DNA from: Chloroflexota bacterium
GTDB taxonomy: Bacteria; Chloroflexota; Anaerolineae; Aggregatilineales; Phototrophicaceae
Direction: 5' to 3'
Assembly (NCBI GenBank): GCA_020161935.1
Contig: JAIUNI010000008.1
Location: forward strand, 62,001-126,000
Length of the DNA stretch: 64,000 nucleotides
Positions 53,604-61,394 of this stretch are shown here, piece by piece. How positions within the stretch are numbered: position 1 is the stretch's first letter; every line of letters starts with the position of its first letter. Under the pieces are notes generated by a model. It was not told where the DNA came from. It ran no database searches and saw only the letters and a list, made by a program, of their open reading frames with translations. The translations under genes and the position numbers were made by a program.

Positions 53604-54473
53604 ATGGGCGACATTGCAAGCCGTGGATATTCCAACCCCGATGTACTGGTTTCCACTGAATGGCTGGCTGAACATCTGAATGATGCCAACATCCGCATCA
53701 TCGAATCCAACGAAGATCCCCTGCTCTACCCCTCTGGCCATATCCCCGGTGCGGTGCAGGTGGACTGGACGAACGACCTGAACGACCCGCTGCGCCGTGA
53801 TTACCTCCACCGTGACGGCTTCGAAAAATTGGCCTCGCGCATCGGCATCACCAAAGACACCACCCTCATTTTCTACGGCGACAAGAACAACTGGTGGGCA
53901 GCTTACGCTTATTGGGTCTTCCAACTGTTCGGCCACACCAACGCCAAGATCGTGGACGGTGGCCGCCTGAAGTGGGAAAAAGAAGGCCGCGAACTGACCA
54001 AAGAAGTGCCGAGCTACACCGCCACCAGCTACACCGCGCCGGAACGCAACGACAACGAAATCCGCGCCTTCCGCGATCAGGTGCTCAAGCACGTTGAAGC
54101 CGGTCTGCCGCTGGTTGATGTACGCAGCCCTGACGAATTCAGCGGTAAGCTGACCCACATGCCCAACTACCCGCAGGAAGGCGCACTCCGCGCCGGTCAC
54201 ATCCCCGGCGCAAAGAGCGTCCCGTGGGCGAAGGCTGTTAATGCCGAAGACGGCACCTTCAAGACCGCCGACGAACTCAAGGCCATCTACGAAGGCGAAC
54301 AAGGTTTGAAGGCTGATGATAACATCGTCGCCTACTGCCGCATCGGTGAACGCAGCAGCCACTCGTGGTTCGTGCTGACCAACCTCCTCGGTTACAAGAA
54401 CGTCCGCAACTACGACGGCAGTTGGACGGAATGGGGTAACTCGGTCAACGTGCCGATTGAAAAGAGCGTGTAA
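53604..54473 (+). CDS. Thiosulfate sulfurtransferase (tandem rhodanese, CysA2-like)
   Basis: A 289-residue protein with two rhodanese domains. The first (about residues 10-125) is the inactive-type domain (VLVSTEWLAEHLNDANIRII, GHIPGAVQVDWTNDL, LIFYGDKNNWWAAYAYWVF). The second (about 150-285) carries the active-site loop YCRIGERSSH with the persulfide Cys245. The sequence resembles the actinobacterial CysA2/CysA3 thiosulfate sulfurtransferases (AFRDQVL, VDVRSPDEFSGK, NYDGSWTEWG). It moves sulfane sulfur from thiosulfate to an acceptor. AGGAG precedes ATG 53604. It is placed behind a Cys-rich leader and an attenuator, which fits control by cysteine supply. Confidence 0.94.
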   Translation: MGDIASRGYSNPDVLVSTEWLAEHLNDANIRIIESNEDPLLYPSGHIPGAVQVDWTNDLNDPLRRDYLHRDGFEKLASRIGITKDTTLIFYGDKNNWWAAYAYWVFQLFGHTNAKIVDGGRLKWEKEGRELTKEVPSYTATSYTAPERNDNEIRAFRDQVLKHVEAGLPLVDVRSPDEFSGKLTHMPNYPQEGALRAGHIPGAKSVPWAKAVNAEDGTFKTADELKAIYEGEQGLKADDNIVAYCRIGERSSHSWFVLTNLLGYKNVRNYDGSWTEWGNSVNVPIEKSV

Positions 54474-54869
54474 GCCATCGTTGGCTGAATACGTCAATAG
54501 AATAGCAGCATCACGGGGAGGGTTCACACCCTCCTCTGTGTTTCATAAACGATATACGGTTGCCAAGTCAGACATTAGGGATACAGCGTGTGTTAGACGA
54601 CAAAGGCTTAGACCAAAGAACGTTATCAGTTTAAGGCATTGTATTTTGAAGTCCCTTAAGTGGACTTGTCCGGTGGTTAGCTGGATGGCTTTAGCCTCCA
54701 GCGACAAAGCAACACATCTTATTTTGATCCGAGTCTATGTCATCTAACCGATACTGCATCTGTATTGTTATCCGTGTATTGATGACATGACCAACAAATT
54801 CCTATGACTGGCGCTGCCAAATATGGTAATATGCGCGAAATTTTGTAACCTACAAGGCCAGAGCCGAGC
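54474..54869. other. Intergenic region between rhodanese and sufE
   Basis: About 395 bp. It holds a terminator-like hairpin at 54517-54534, an inverted repeat AAGTCC/GGACTT at 54649-54667, and a 10-bp stem with one bulge at 54680-54702 (GCTGGA-T-GGCT / AGCCTCCAGC). No coding frame is convincing and no tRNA fold was found. Confidence 0.5.
54517..54534 (+). terminator. Hairpin downstream of rhodanese
   Basis: GGAGGGT-TCAC-ACCCTCC, a 7-bp stem ending 60 bp after the stop, followed by TCTGTGTTTC. The T-run is broken, so it is weaker than a classic terminator. Confidence 0.6.
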
Positions 54870-55313
54870 ATGAGCAACTATCCCGACAAACTCAACGACA
54901 TTCTTCAAGACTTCTCGATGATTAGCGACCGCAACGAACGCGCCGAATACCTCATCGAAATCGCCGACCGCTTCCCCGAAGCCAAAGTGCCGCCAGACAT
55001 CGCCACCGAACCCTACGACGAGTCGCACCGCGTACCCGCCTGTGAGTCCGAGGCGTTCGTCTGGGCGCTGGATAACCCCGATGGGACGATTAAGTATTAC
55101 TTCGATGTGCTGAACCCGCAGGGGCTTTCCGCCAAGGCCATGTGTGCCGTGCTGGATGAAACCTGCTCCGGTCAGCCGTTGGATAAGGTCGCCTCGCTGC
55201 AAACCGACATCGTGTTTAACCTGTTCGGCAAGGAAATCTCGATGGGCAAGGGTCAGGGCTTGATGGGCATCGTCAACATGGTCATGTACGAAGCCAAGAA
55301 GCGACTGAATTAA
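54870..55313 (+). CDS. sufE: SufE-family sulfur acceptor protein
   Basis: A 147-residue SufE-fold protein: KLNDILQDFSMISDRNERAEYLIEIADRFPE at the start, ESHRVPACESEAFVW with Cys58 in the place of the sulfur-accepting cysteine, LDEVCSGQPLDKVASLQ-type middle (here LDETCSGQPLDKVA) and FGKEISMGKGQGLMGIVNMVM near the end. In E. coli SufE takes a persulfide from the SufS desulfurase for Fe-S cluster assembly. A rhodanese and a SufE-like protein side by side suggest a local sulfur relay. No sufS is in the window. A strong terminator follows at 55339. Confidence 0.92.
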   Translation: MSNYPDKLNDILQDFSMISDRNERAEYLIEIADRFPEAKVPPDIATEPYDESHRVPACESEAFVWALDNPDGTIKYYFDVLNPQGLSAKAMCAVLDETCSGQPLDKVASLQTDIVFNLFGKEISMGKGQGLMGIVNMVMYEAKKRLN

Positions 55314-55338
55314 TCTCTGATATATGGTGGTATTCAAC

Positions 55339-55367
55339 AAGGGCGAGAAGTTGTTTCTCGCCCTTTT
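55339..55367 (+). terminator. Intrinsic terminator after sufE
   Basis: AAGGGCGAGAA (55339-55349) and TTCTCGCCCTT (55355-55365) make a perfect 11-bp stem with a 5-nt loop, followed by TT. It lies 26 bp after the sufE stop. Confidence 0.92.
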
Positions 55368-55421
55368 GATTCAAGGAATATGTTATGATTGGAACACATC
55401 AGTAATGAACGAGGTGTATTC

Positions 55422-55757
55422 ATGACAACACCAACCGCCGCCTATAATGTGACTGCTGCACACATCACCCGCACCCCGGGCGTACGAGGTGGCAAACCTT
55501 GTATCGCGGGGCACGGCATCACCGTTCAAAATGTGTATATCTGGCATGAGCATCTGGGCATGAGCGCGGATGAAATCGCCAGCGCCTACTCCCTCACATT
55601 AGCGCAAATTCATGCCGCCCTCACCTATGCCTTTGAGCATCTCGACGAAATCCGCGCCGACATCCTCGAAAGTGAACGCACGGCAGAAACGATAAAGCAG
55701 CAAAATCCGTCGAAGCTGCAAGTAAAACTCAACAGCCTGCAAAATCTTGACCAATAA
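55422..55757 (+). CDS. DUF433-family antitoxin
   Basis: ATG 55422 follows GAGGT. The 111-residue protein has the DUF433 core: HITRTPGVRGGKPCIAGHGITVQNVYIWHEHLGMSADEIASAYSLTLAQIHAALTYAFEHLDEI. This is a winged helix-turn-helix that binds the operator of its own operon; the C-terminal tail (SERTAETIKQQ) would bind the toxin. Its stop overlaps the toxin start by 11 bp, so the two are translationally coupled. Confidence 0.92.
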   Translation: MTTPTAAYNVTAAHITRTPGVRGGKPCIAGHGITVQNVYIWHEHLGMSADEIASAYSLTLAQIHAALTYAFEHLDEIRADILESERTAETIKQQNPSKLQVKLNSLQNLDQ

Positions 55758-56082
55758 AATAAGCTTTTACCTTGATGAAAATATGCCTAGAGAAGTTGCG
55801 GATGGGCTACGCACCCGCAACATCGATGTCATCACAACCCCCGAAGCAGGACATATCGGCTTTAAAGACGAACAGCAAATTGCATATGCACTTCAGGAAA
55901 ATCGTGTCTTCGTAACCCAAGACGAAGATTTCCTGATCTTGCACAGTAAGCAAGTTCCACACGCAGGTATTGTTTACTACAAACCCAGAACACGTTCTAA
56001 TAAAGATGTGATACGAGGTCTAGTCCTCATCTACGATGTACTCCAAGCAGATGAAATGACAAATCACGTCGAGTTTCTTTAA
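55747..56082 (+). CDS. DUF5615 PIN-like toxin
   Basis: TTG 55747 is chosen because the next ATG (55783) would cut off the conserved SFYLDENMPREVADGLR, which holds the first acidic residue. The 111-residue protein also has DVITTPEAGHIGFKDEQQIAYALQENRVFVTQDEDFL (second acidic group), the pattern of DUF5615/Mut7-C-like PIN-type nucleases paired with DUF433 proteins. Metal-dependent RNase activity is inferred. A rare start codon and overlap would keep its level below that of the antitoxin. Confidence 0.88.
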   Translation: MTNKISFYLDENMPREVADGLRTRNIDVITTPEAGHIGFKDEQQIAYALQENRVFVTQDEDFLILHSKQVPHAGIVYYKPRTRSNKDVIRGLVLIYDVLQADEMTNHVEFL

Positions 56083-56083
56083 T

Positions 56084-57325
56084 CTACTTCCACGGATACG
56101 TTGGCTTTGCGCCCGTCGCCACCTCAACAATTTCTTCGATGGTCGTAAACTGCTTGCGGTTCATGAGGAGCGCTTGAGCCATATTGAGCGCGAGACTGCC
56201 CGCCACCGCCTTATCATCCGCATTTTCGATGCCGCGAATGTCCTCCACCCCCGCGAGGCCGATCACCCGCCGCATCATCTTGCACGCGCCCATACCCGCC
56301 GCGTCTTGTAGGATGTTCAGCATGTAGTTCTGCTGGTAACCCTTCGGCATGTTGATCGGGTCAACCTGATCCCATACCGGCTGGAACTCGCGCACGAACA
56401 CATGCCACAGTTGGATAATCGTGTCGGTCAGATACTTGCGGAAGTCCGCCCGTTGCGCCAGATCAGCCGTGCGTACCTCGTGCGAGGCGTAGCTCAACAG
56501 CAGGTTGGCGATCACCGCCCCCACATCAAAGCCAATCGGCCCATAGAACGCGAACTCCGGGTCGATCACATAGGTATCTGTCTGGTTAACCATGATGCTG
56601 CCGGTATGCAGGTCGCCGTGTACCAGCGCCTGCGCCTGTGTCATGAACTTCTCTTTCATCGCCGCCACTTCGACACGCAGCGCCTCATCCGCTTGCAAGG
56701 CCAGCACCTGCGGTTCCAGTTCCTTGTGGAACAAGTTGCGCTCGGTAACGCGGTACGGCTCGGTGAAGACTAAATCCTCAGTAATTTTGCAGAGTTCGGG
56801 GTTAATGAAACGCGCCACTTCCATTTTCTTCGCACGGTAATCCAGCACGAGGTCGGAGGTACTCCCCAGCGTCCGCGCCATAAACGTCCCGATATGCTCG
56901 GCAAAGCGCGGGTACTTGATACCCTGAATCAAGCCCTTCCGCATAATGAGGTGCTTGTTCAGGTTTTGCATCGCCGTCAGGTACATATCAGGGTCATAGA
57001 AATAAACATGCGGCGTATGCTCCGGCACGAGGCGCGAGTGAATCTCCAGCGCCTGTGCTTCGATACGCGCACGGTCGGGCGGCAGCGGCCAACTGTCACC
57101 CACCAACCGCACATAAGGCAGCGCCTGTTTCAGCACAATCGTCCGGTCGGGATCGGCCTTTGCCCAGATTTTAAACACAAGGTTGAGGTTGCCGTCCCCC
57201 ACTTCGACGGCTTCCAATTCGTCCGATGGATTGAATATCGCTGTCAGTTCAGGACGTGTGCGAATGTACGCCCCTACCGTTTCGGTAGTGAGAGGACGGT
57301 AGATCGATGAGAGATCGCCAAACAT
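56084..57325 (-). CDS. mtnK: S-methyl-5-thioribose kinase
   Basis: A 413-residue member of the MtnK family of the protein-kinase-like fold: YRPLTTETVGAYIRTRPELTAIFNP, VEVGDGNLNLVFKIWAKADPDRTIVLKQALPYVRLVGDSWPLPPDRARIEAQAL (nucleotide-binding Lys), ALVHGDLHTGSIMV (catalytic Asp) and VIDPEFAFYGPIGFDVGAVIANLLLSY (metal Asp). These match MtnK. It phosphorylates 5-methylthioribose at C1 in the methionine salvage pathway. It is the last gene of an operon with a ribose-type ABC importer (2-bp gap), which points to uptake of methylthioribose. Confidence 0.94.
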   Translation of the reverse strand: MFGDLSSIYRPLTTETVGAYIRTRPELTAIFNPSDELEAVEVGDGNLNLVFKIWAKADPDRTIVLKQALPYVRLVGDSWPLPPDRARIEAQALEIHSRLVPEHTPHVYFYDPDMYLTAMQNLNKHLIMRKGLIQGIKYPRFAEHIGTFMARTLGSTSDLVLDYRAKKMEVARFINPELCKITEDLVFTEPYRVTERNLFHKELEPQVLALQADEALRVEVAAMKEKFMTQAQALVHGDLHTGSIMVNQTDTYVIDPEFAFYGPIGFDVGAVIANLLLSYASHEVRTADLAQRADFRKYLTDTIIQLWHVFVREFQPVWDQVDPINMPKGYQQNYMLNILQDAAGMGACKMMRRVIGLAGVEDIRGIENADDKAVAGSLALNMAQALLMNRKQFTTIEEIVEVATGAKPTYPWK

Positions 57326-57327
57326 TT

Positions 57328-58359
57328 TTACACCGTTTTATCCCGCGCGGCGCGACCAGAGAAAACTACGTTGACCACGAGCGCAACAACCAGCACCAAG
57401 CCGGTAATAAACTCTTTGAGGTAAATGTCGATACCGGGAATATTATCCAATCCATTGCGAAGTGTGCCATAAATCAGCAGACCAATGACCGTCTGCAAAA
57501 TGCCACCGCGCCCTCCCGTGAGCGCCGTACCACCCAGCACCACCGCGCTGATGGTATCGAGCAGGTAGCTCGGCACAGGGTCAGGCTGTGCGCTGCCGAG
57601 CCGCCCCATCCCCACGATACCGGCTAGCCCTGCCGTAAACCCGCTGATCGTCAGCACCGCTACCAAAATTGTATTGGTGTTGACACCCGCCAACCGAGCG
57701 GCAGATTTACTCGCACCCGTCATATACACATAACGACCAAAGCGTGTATACCGCAGCACGACATAAGCGATGAACAAGCATATCGCGGCTACGATCACAA
57801 TGAACGGGAAGCCACCCTTACCCGCCTCATCGGTGAAGATACGCCCACTGCCCAAAAACCGTGCGTAATCCGGCAGCGTGGTCAGCGTGCGCCCTTTGCT
57901 AACGTAAGTCGTCAAGCCAGAACCAATAAACGAGATCGCCAGCGTCCCCATAAAGGTGGGTATGCGAAAGCGTGTACAGATAATGCCGCTAAATAAACCT
58001 AACAATGTACCCACGAGCAAACCAGCGAACAAGGGAATCGGCTCTTGAAGCTCCAACGTCGCGAACAAGTATGCCGCGAACATGCCGGAAATCGCGGCGG
58101 TCGAGGAGATGCCGAGGTCAATTTCGCCCGTCAGCAGCACGAACGTCATCCCCGTGCCGAAGATGGCAAGCGTCGAGACTTGCACCAAGATATTGTTGAT
58201 GTTCAATGGGCGCAGGAAGGAAGGCGACGCGATGCCGAAGAAAATGAACAGCGCGACCAGCGTCCAGACCGGAGCGAGAGTCGTAACCCAACGCGGCAAA
58301 CCACGCACACGGGCGGGGGCCGCTGGAGCATCAGAACGGGGTGAAGTCTGTATGGTCAT
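57328..58359 (-). CDS. Ribose-type sugar ABC transporter permease
   Basis: A 343-residue permease of the RbsC/MglC class with about ten hydrophobic segments. LVALFIFFGIASPSFLRPLNINNILVQVSTLAIFGTGMTFVLLTGEIDLGISSTAAISGMFAAYL is the conserved start, and GFTAGLAGIVGMGRLGSAQPDPVPSYLLDTISAVVLGGTALTGGRGGILQTVIGLLI the conserved later part with the family GG and GTSLXGGxG motifs. The start overlaps the ATPase stop by 4 bp. Together with the upstream ATPase and binding protein it makes a complete importer. Confidence 0.94.
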   Translation of the reverse strand: MTIQTSPRSDAPAAPARVRGLPRWVTTLAPVWTLVALFIFFGIASPSFLRPLNINNILVQVSTLAIFGTGMTFVLLTGEIDLGISSTAAISGMFAAYLFATLELQEPIPLFAGLLVGTLLGLFSGIICTRFRIPTFMGTLAISFIGSGLTTYVSKGRTLTTLPDYARFLGSGRIFTDEAGKGGFPFIVIVAAICLFIAYVVLRYTRFGRYVYMTGASKSAARLAGVNTNTILVAVLTISGFTAGLAGIVGMGRLGSAQPDPVPSYLLDTISAVVLGGTALTGGRGGILQTVIGLLIYGTLRNGLDNIPGIDIYLKEFITGLVLVVALVVNVVFSGRAARDKTV

Positions 58360-59840
58360 AAAAGCCTCATCAAAACGTCTTTATCAATATTTTTATTCTC
58401 AAGTTCCGCCACCACGTTCCCGTGGGACATCACCACAATCCGGTCAGCGACCGTCAGCACGGTTTCTGGCTCGCTGGAAATCACCAATACGCCATAGCCT
58501 TCGTTGCGGAAGTTGCGGAGGATCGTCAGCACTTCATTTTTCGCGCCCACGTCCATCCCGCGCGTCGGCTCCGCCATCATAAACACTTTGGGCGGGAATG
58601 GCAACCAACGCGCGATAGCCACTTTCTGCTGGTTTCCACCGCTCAACTGCCCCACCGGATTCAGCGGGTCGGACGGATGCACGCCCGTCAGCGCGATTTG
58701 GGGTCGCGCCTTTTCCAATTCAAAACTTGGCTGCGGCAAAAACACGCGCCCCAAGCGCTGCAAGTGCGGCATCATTACATTCCGGTAGATGGCTTCTTCC
58801 ATGAACAGGCTCTTGCGCCGCGACTCGGTGGCATACGCCAAACCGTTCTTAATGGCGTATCGCGCAGAGAAATCTTTCGGGAACGGCTTACCATCGACCT
58901 TGATCGTACCGCTGTCGAAGCGATACATGCCGAAGATCGCCCGTGCGAGGTCAAAATGCCCCGCGCCGATTGCCCCGTATAACCCGACGACCTCGCCCTG
59001 CTCAACTTTCAGGTTCACATGGCTGAACACATCGGCAGTCAGGTCGCGTACCTCCAGCAGCGTATGATCATCTGTTTGGTGGGTCGCTTCTGGCAGTTTG
59101 GCGTTTATTTCACGTCCTAAAATGAATGAGATGACCTCATCCATGTTGGTCTCTTTTTTGTCGAGAGTCGTTACTTTACGACCATCGCGTAAAACGGTGA
59201 TGCGGTCAGAAACATACATGACCTCATCCAAAAAGTGCGAGATGTAGATAATGCTGCGGTTGCTCTGGCGCAGCACGTTAATCAACTGCATTAGCCGTTC
59301 GACTTCCGGCGGTGAAAGCGCGGTCGTCGGCTCATCCATAATCAACACCTGTGCGCCAGAAAGGATTGCACGCAGCACTTCCACCACCTGCTGCGTCCCC
59401 AGCGAATAATTACCCAGCGGATCACGCACGTTGATATGGTCGAAGCCAATCTTCGCCAGTTCTTCTTGCGCGATGCGGTTCATCTTGCGCCAGTCGAGCA
59501 AACCGAATGGGGTTGTCAACTGCCGACCCAAAAATACGTTCTCCGCGACCGAAAGTTCCGGCATCACGCTCAACTCTTGGTGGATCATGCCGATACCACG
59601 ACTGAGCGCCTCACGAGGGGATTGCAACTGTACCGGCTTCCCGTTGAGCAGGTAGTCGCCCTCGTATCCGGTATAAATCCCCGCGAGGATACGCATCAAG
59701 GTCGATTTACCCGCACCGTTTTCGCCCACGAGCGCGTGAATTTCACCCTGCCGCAAATCGAAGTCCACAGCGTCCAGCGCTTGAATATTCTCAAATCGTT
59801 TGGAGATATGCTTTAGTTCGATGACCAGTGGAGCAGCCAT
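58356..59840 (-). CDS. Sugar ABC transporter ATP-binding protein (RbsA/MglA class)
   Basis: ATG 59840 (AGGA upstream) gives 494 residues with two ATPase modules. The first has Walker A GENGAGKSTLMRILAG (about residue 38), Q-loop, NYSLGTQQVVEVLRA (signature; degenerate S-L-G-T-Q) and Walker B QVLIMDEPTTALS. The second has the usual degenerate Walker A (YGAIGAGHFDLARAIFG), a good signature LSGGNQQKVAIARWL and Walker B KVFMMAEPTRGMDVG. In the Walker B the residue before Glu is Ala rather than Asp (MAEPT), as is often seen in RbsA. It forms an operon with the permease and mtnK. Confidence 0.93.
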   Translation of the reverse strand: MAAPLVIELKHISKRFENIQALDAVDFDLRQGEIHALVGENGAGKSTLMRILAGIYTGYEGDYLLNGKPVQLQSPREALSRGIGMIHQELSVMPELSVAENVFLGRQLTTPFGLLDWRKMNRIAQEELAKIGFDHINVRDPLGNYSLGTQQVVEVLRAILSGAQVLIMDEPTTALSPPEVERLMQLINVLRQSNRSIIYISHFLDEVMYVSDRITVLRDGRKVTTLDKKETNMDEVISFILGREINAKLPEATHQTDDHTLLEVRDLTADVFSHVNLKVEQGEVVGLYGAIGAGHFDLARAIFGMYRFDSGTIKVDGKPFPKDFSARYAIKNGLAYATESRRKSLFMEEAIYRNVMMPHLQRLGRVFLPQPSFELEKARPQIALTGVHPSDPLNPVGQLSGGNQQKVAIARWLPFPPKVFMMAEPTRGMDVGAKNEVLTILRNFRNEGYGVLVISSEPETVLTVADRIVVMSHGNVVAELENKNIDKDVLMRLL

Positions 59841-59930
59841 AACGTCCTCATGTTGAAATAGCAAGCAAGGGGCTGGTGTTGCCCCGCCCCTTGCCGTGTA
59901 TCATCAGTCGTATAGATCAGCCTACACGCT

Positions 59931-61019
59931 TTAGAAGACGAGCTGTTCTTCTGCCCAGATCAAACCCGCTGCGGGGCTGAGGCCGTAGTTATTGAGCTTC
60001 CACGGTTCCGCCGCCAGATCGGGGTTGTTGTCGATGTCGCCGTAAATCGCGGGGCCGTCTGCCAGCACGAAGAACGGAATGTCCTGCCGCGCTTTTTCGA
60101 TACCGACGCTAGCCGCATACGCACCGGCGATAACCGCCCACCCGTGGATACGGGTCGCCGAGTTACGCGCAGTCGCCACCAGCTTGCCATCCGCCACCGC
60201 CTGAATAGCGGGGGTCATCGCGTCCACACCGCCGACGAATACTTGGTCGCCCAAGCCAGCGTTCTCGACCGCTTGGCGGGCAGCCAACGCCATATCGTCG
60301 TTATCGGCGAAGATACCCTTAATATCGGGGTGGCTGTTCAGGACGCTCTCGGTGAGAGCAGCAGCCTTCGCCACATCCCAGTCTGCCGGTTGGTCGTCAA
60401 CCACTTCAATATCCGGGTAACGGGCGACCACGTTCAGGAAGCCCTGCCCGCGTGCCTGAGCGCCGGTGTGACCGGGTGCGCCGCCGATGTGGGCGATCTT
60501 ACCCGCGCCGCCCATCTTCTCGACGAGCTTATTCACGACCGACTCGGACATAAACACGTTGTTCGGGGCGATCAATGTCACCACGCCCATCGTCTGAAGT
60601 TGATCCAGCGGGGCGATCAGGGTATCCATGTCGATGACCGGAATACCCGCGTCAATCATCGCCTGTACAGGCTCGACCAACGTGCCAATCGCACCGGGCT
60701 GCATGGCAACAAAGTCCCATGTCTCGGTCGCCATCTGGTCGATCTTACCGCGTTGAATGGCGGGATCGAATTCACCATCGAACCACGTAATGTCGACACC
60801 GAGCAGTTCACCCCAGCGCAGCGCGGCTTCCTGCCCTTGCGCGTTCCATGTTCCGGCCAAACCGGCGCTGGACATCGCGGCACGCAGGCGGTCACCTTCT
60901 TGGGCGCGTGCGCGGCGGTATTCCATGAATGAGAACAAGTTGGCAGCGACTAAACCGGACGAAGCAAAAAGCGAACCCTTAAGAAAATCACGGCGGCTAA
61001 AAGTTTTCTTGCTGGACAT
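59931..61019 (-). CDS. Periplasmic-binding-protein-like sugar-binding lipoprotein/Tat substrate
   Basis: A 362-residue binding protein of the RbsB class with a twin-arginine signal: SRRDFLKGSLFASSGLVAANLF. The mature part has RLRAAMSSAGLAGTWNAQGQEAALRWGELLGVDITW, MDAGIPVIDMDTLIA, VVDDQPADWDVAKAAALTESVLNSHPDIKGIFADNDDMALAARQAVENAGLGDQVFVGGVDAMTPAIQAVADGKLVATA. These are typical of the ribose/galactose-type two-lobed fold (periplasmic_BP_1/4). Its gene lies first in the methylthioribose-kinase operon. The Tat signal means it folds before export. The ligand may be methylthioribose; that is inference. Confidence 0.92.
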   Translation of the reverse strand: MSSKKTFSRRDFLKGSLFASSGLVAANLFSFMEYRRARAQEGDRLRAAMSSAGLAGTWNAQGQEAALRWGELLGVDITWFDGEFDPAIQRGKIDQMATETWDFVAMQPGAIGTLVEPVQAMIDAGIPVIDMDTLIAPLDQLQTMGVVTLIAPNNVFMSESVVNKLVEKMGGAGKIAHIGGAPGHTGAQARGQGFLNVVARYPDIEVVDDQPADWDVAKAAALTESVLNSHPDIKGIFADNDDMALAARQAVENAGLGDQVFVGGVDAMTPAIQAVADGKLVATARNSATRIHGWAVIAGAYAASVGIEKARQDIPFFVLADGPAIYGDIDNNPDLAAEPWKLNNYGLSPAAGLIWAEEQLVF

Positions 61020-61117
61020 GATTAGACCTCTTTCAAATAGGATTTATCAATTAATTACTGACTATTACATAGTTGTGAGTAGAAGTACCCTCCAGACATG
61101 ATGTGAACGGTCACAAG

Positions 61118-61146
61118 AGGTTACATAATTTTCTTATCATCGTCAA
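61118..61146 (-). promoter_or_regulatory. Candidate promoter of the mtnK/ABC operon
   Basis: On the minus strand TTGACG (61146-61141), a 17-bp spacer and TAACCT (61123-61118). The -35 is good, the -10 moderate. The leader to ATG 61019 is then about 90 nt. Confidence 0.4.
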
Positions 61147-61189
61147 GGAAATCGTAATACAGAATGCACAAAACGGCGGGAAGAATACA

Positions 61190-61226
61190 AATAAAAACCG
61201 GAGGTGGCTGCCCCATCCCCCGGTTT
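61190..61226 (-). terminator. Intrinsic terminator of the 61395-64000 polysaccharide unit
   Basis: On the minus strand AAACCGG (61226-61220) pairs with CCGGTTT (61201-61195), followed by TTTTTATT. It separates the polysaccharide genes from the importer operon. Confidence 0.78.
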
Positions 61227-61394
61227 CGCGAACTTATCCCCTATAAGCGCCCAATGCGCCCCAGATAAGCCGCGACTTAGTGTTCGAGCGTTGCTACATA
61301 CTATAACACGGTCACGGCAAATGGTTGTGGGAATTCTGTCCCAATTTGTGTCATACAGTGTCCTATCCGCCTTTAGCCGGGGGTACGAACCGCG

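Larger units (their letters stand above)
61020..61394. other. Intergenic region between importer operon and polysaccharide genes
   Basis: About 375 bp. It holds a promoter-like pair for the importer operon (61118-61146, minus strand), a strong minus-strand terminator (61190-61226) and a 165-bp region downstream of the sugar transferase stop with no clear gene. No S-box or other riboswitch was recognised. Confidence 0.6.

Noticed and set aside
53598..54527. 309-codon minus-strand open frame opposite the rhodanese gene
   Set aside because: It is the antisense shadow of a well-conserved coding region; its translation matches no family and it has no ribosome-binding site.
54661..54720. tRNA-like appearance of GGTGGTTAGCTGGATGGCT
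   Set aside because: No acceptor stem, T-arm GTTCRA sequence or anticodon arm could be placed; only one simple stem-loop remains.
58045..58582. Plus-strand ORFs of 99-166 codons opposite the ribose-type permease and ATPase
   Set aside because: Shadows of the importer genes; no start signals.
61020..61140. S-box (SAM) riboswitch before the mtnK operon
   Set aside because: Methionine-salvage genes are often under S-box control, but the conserved core sequences and helices could not be found in the leader.
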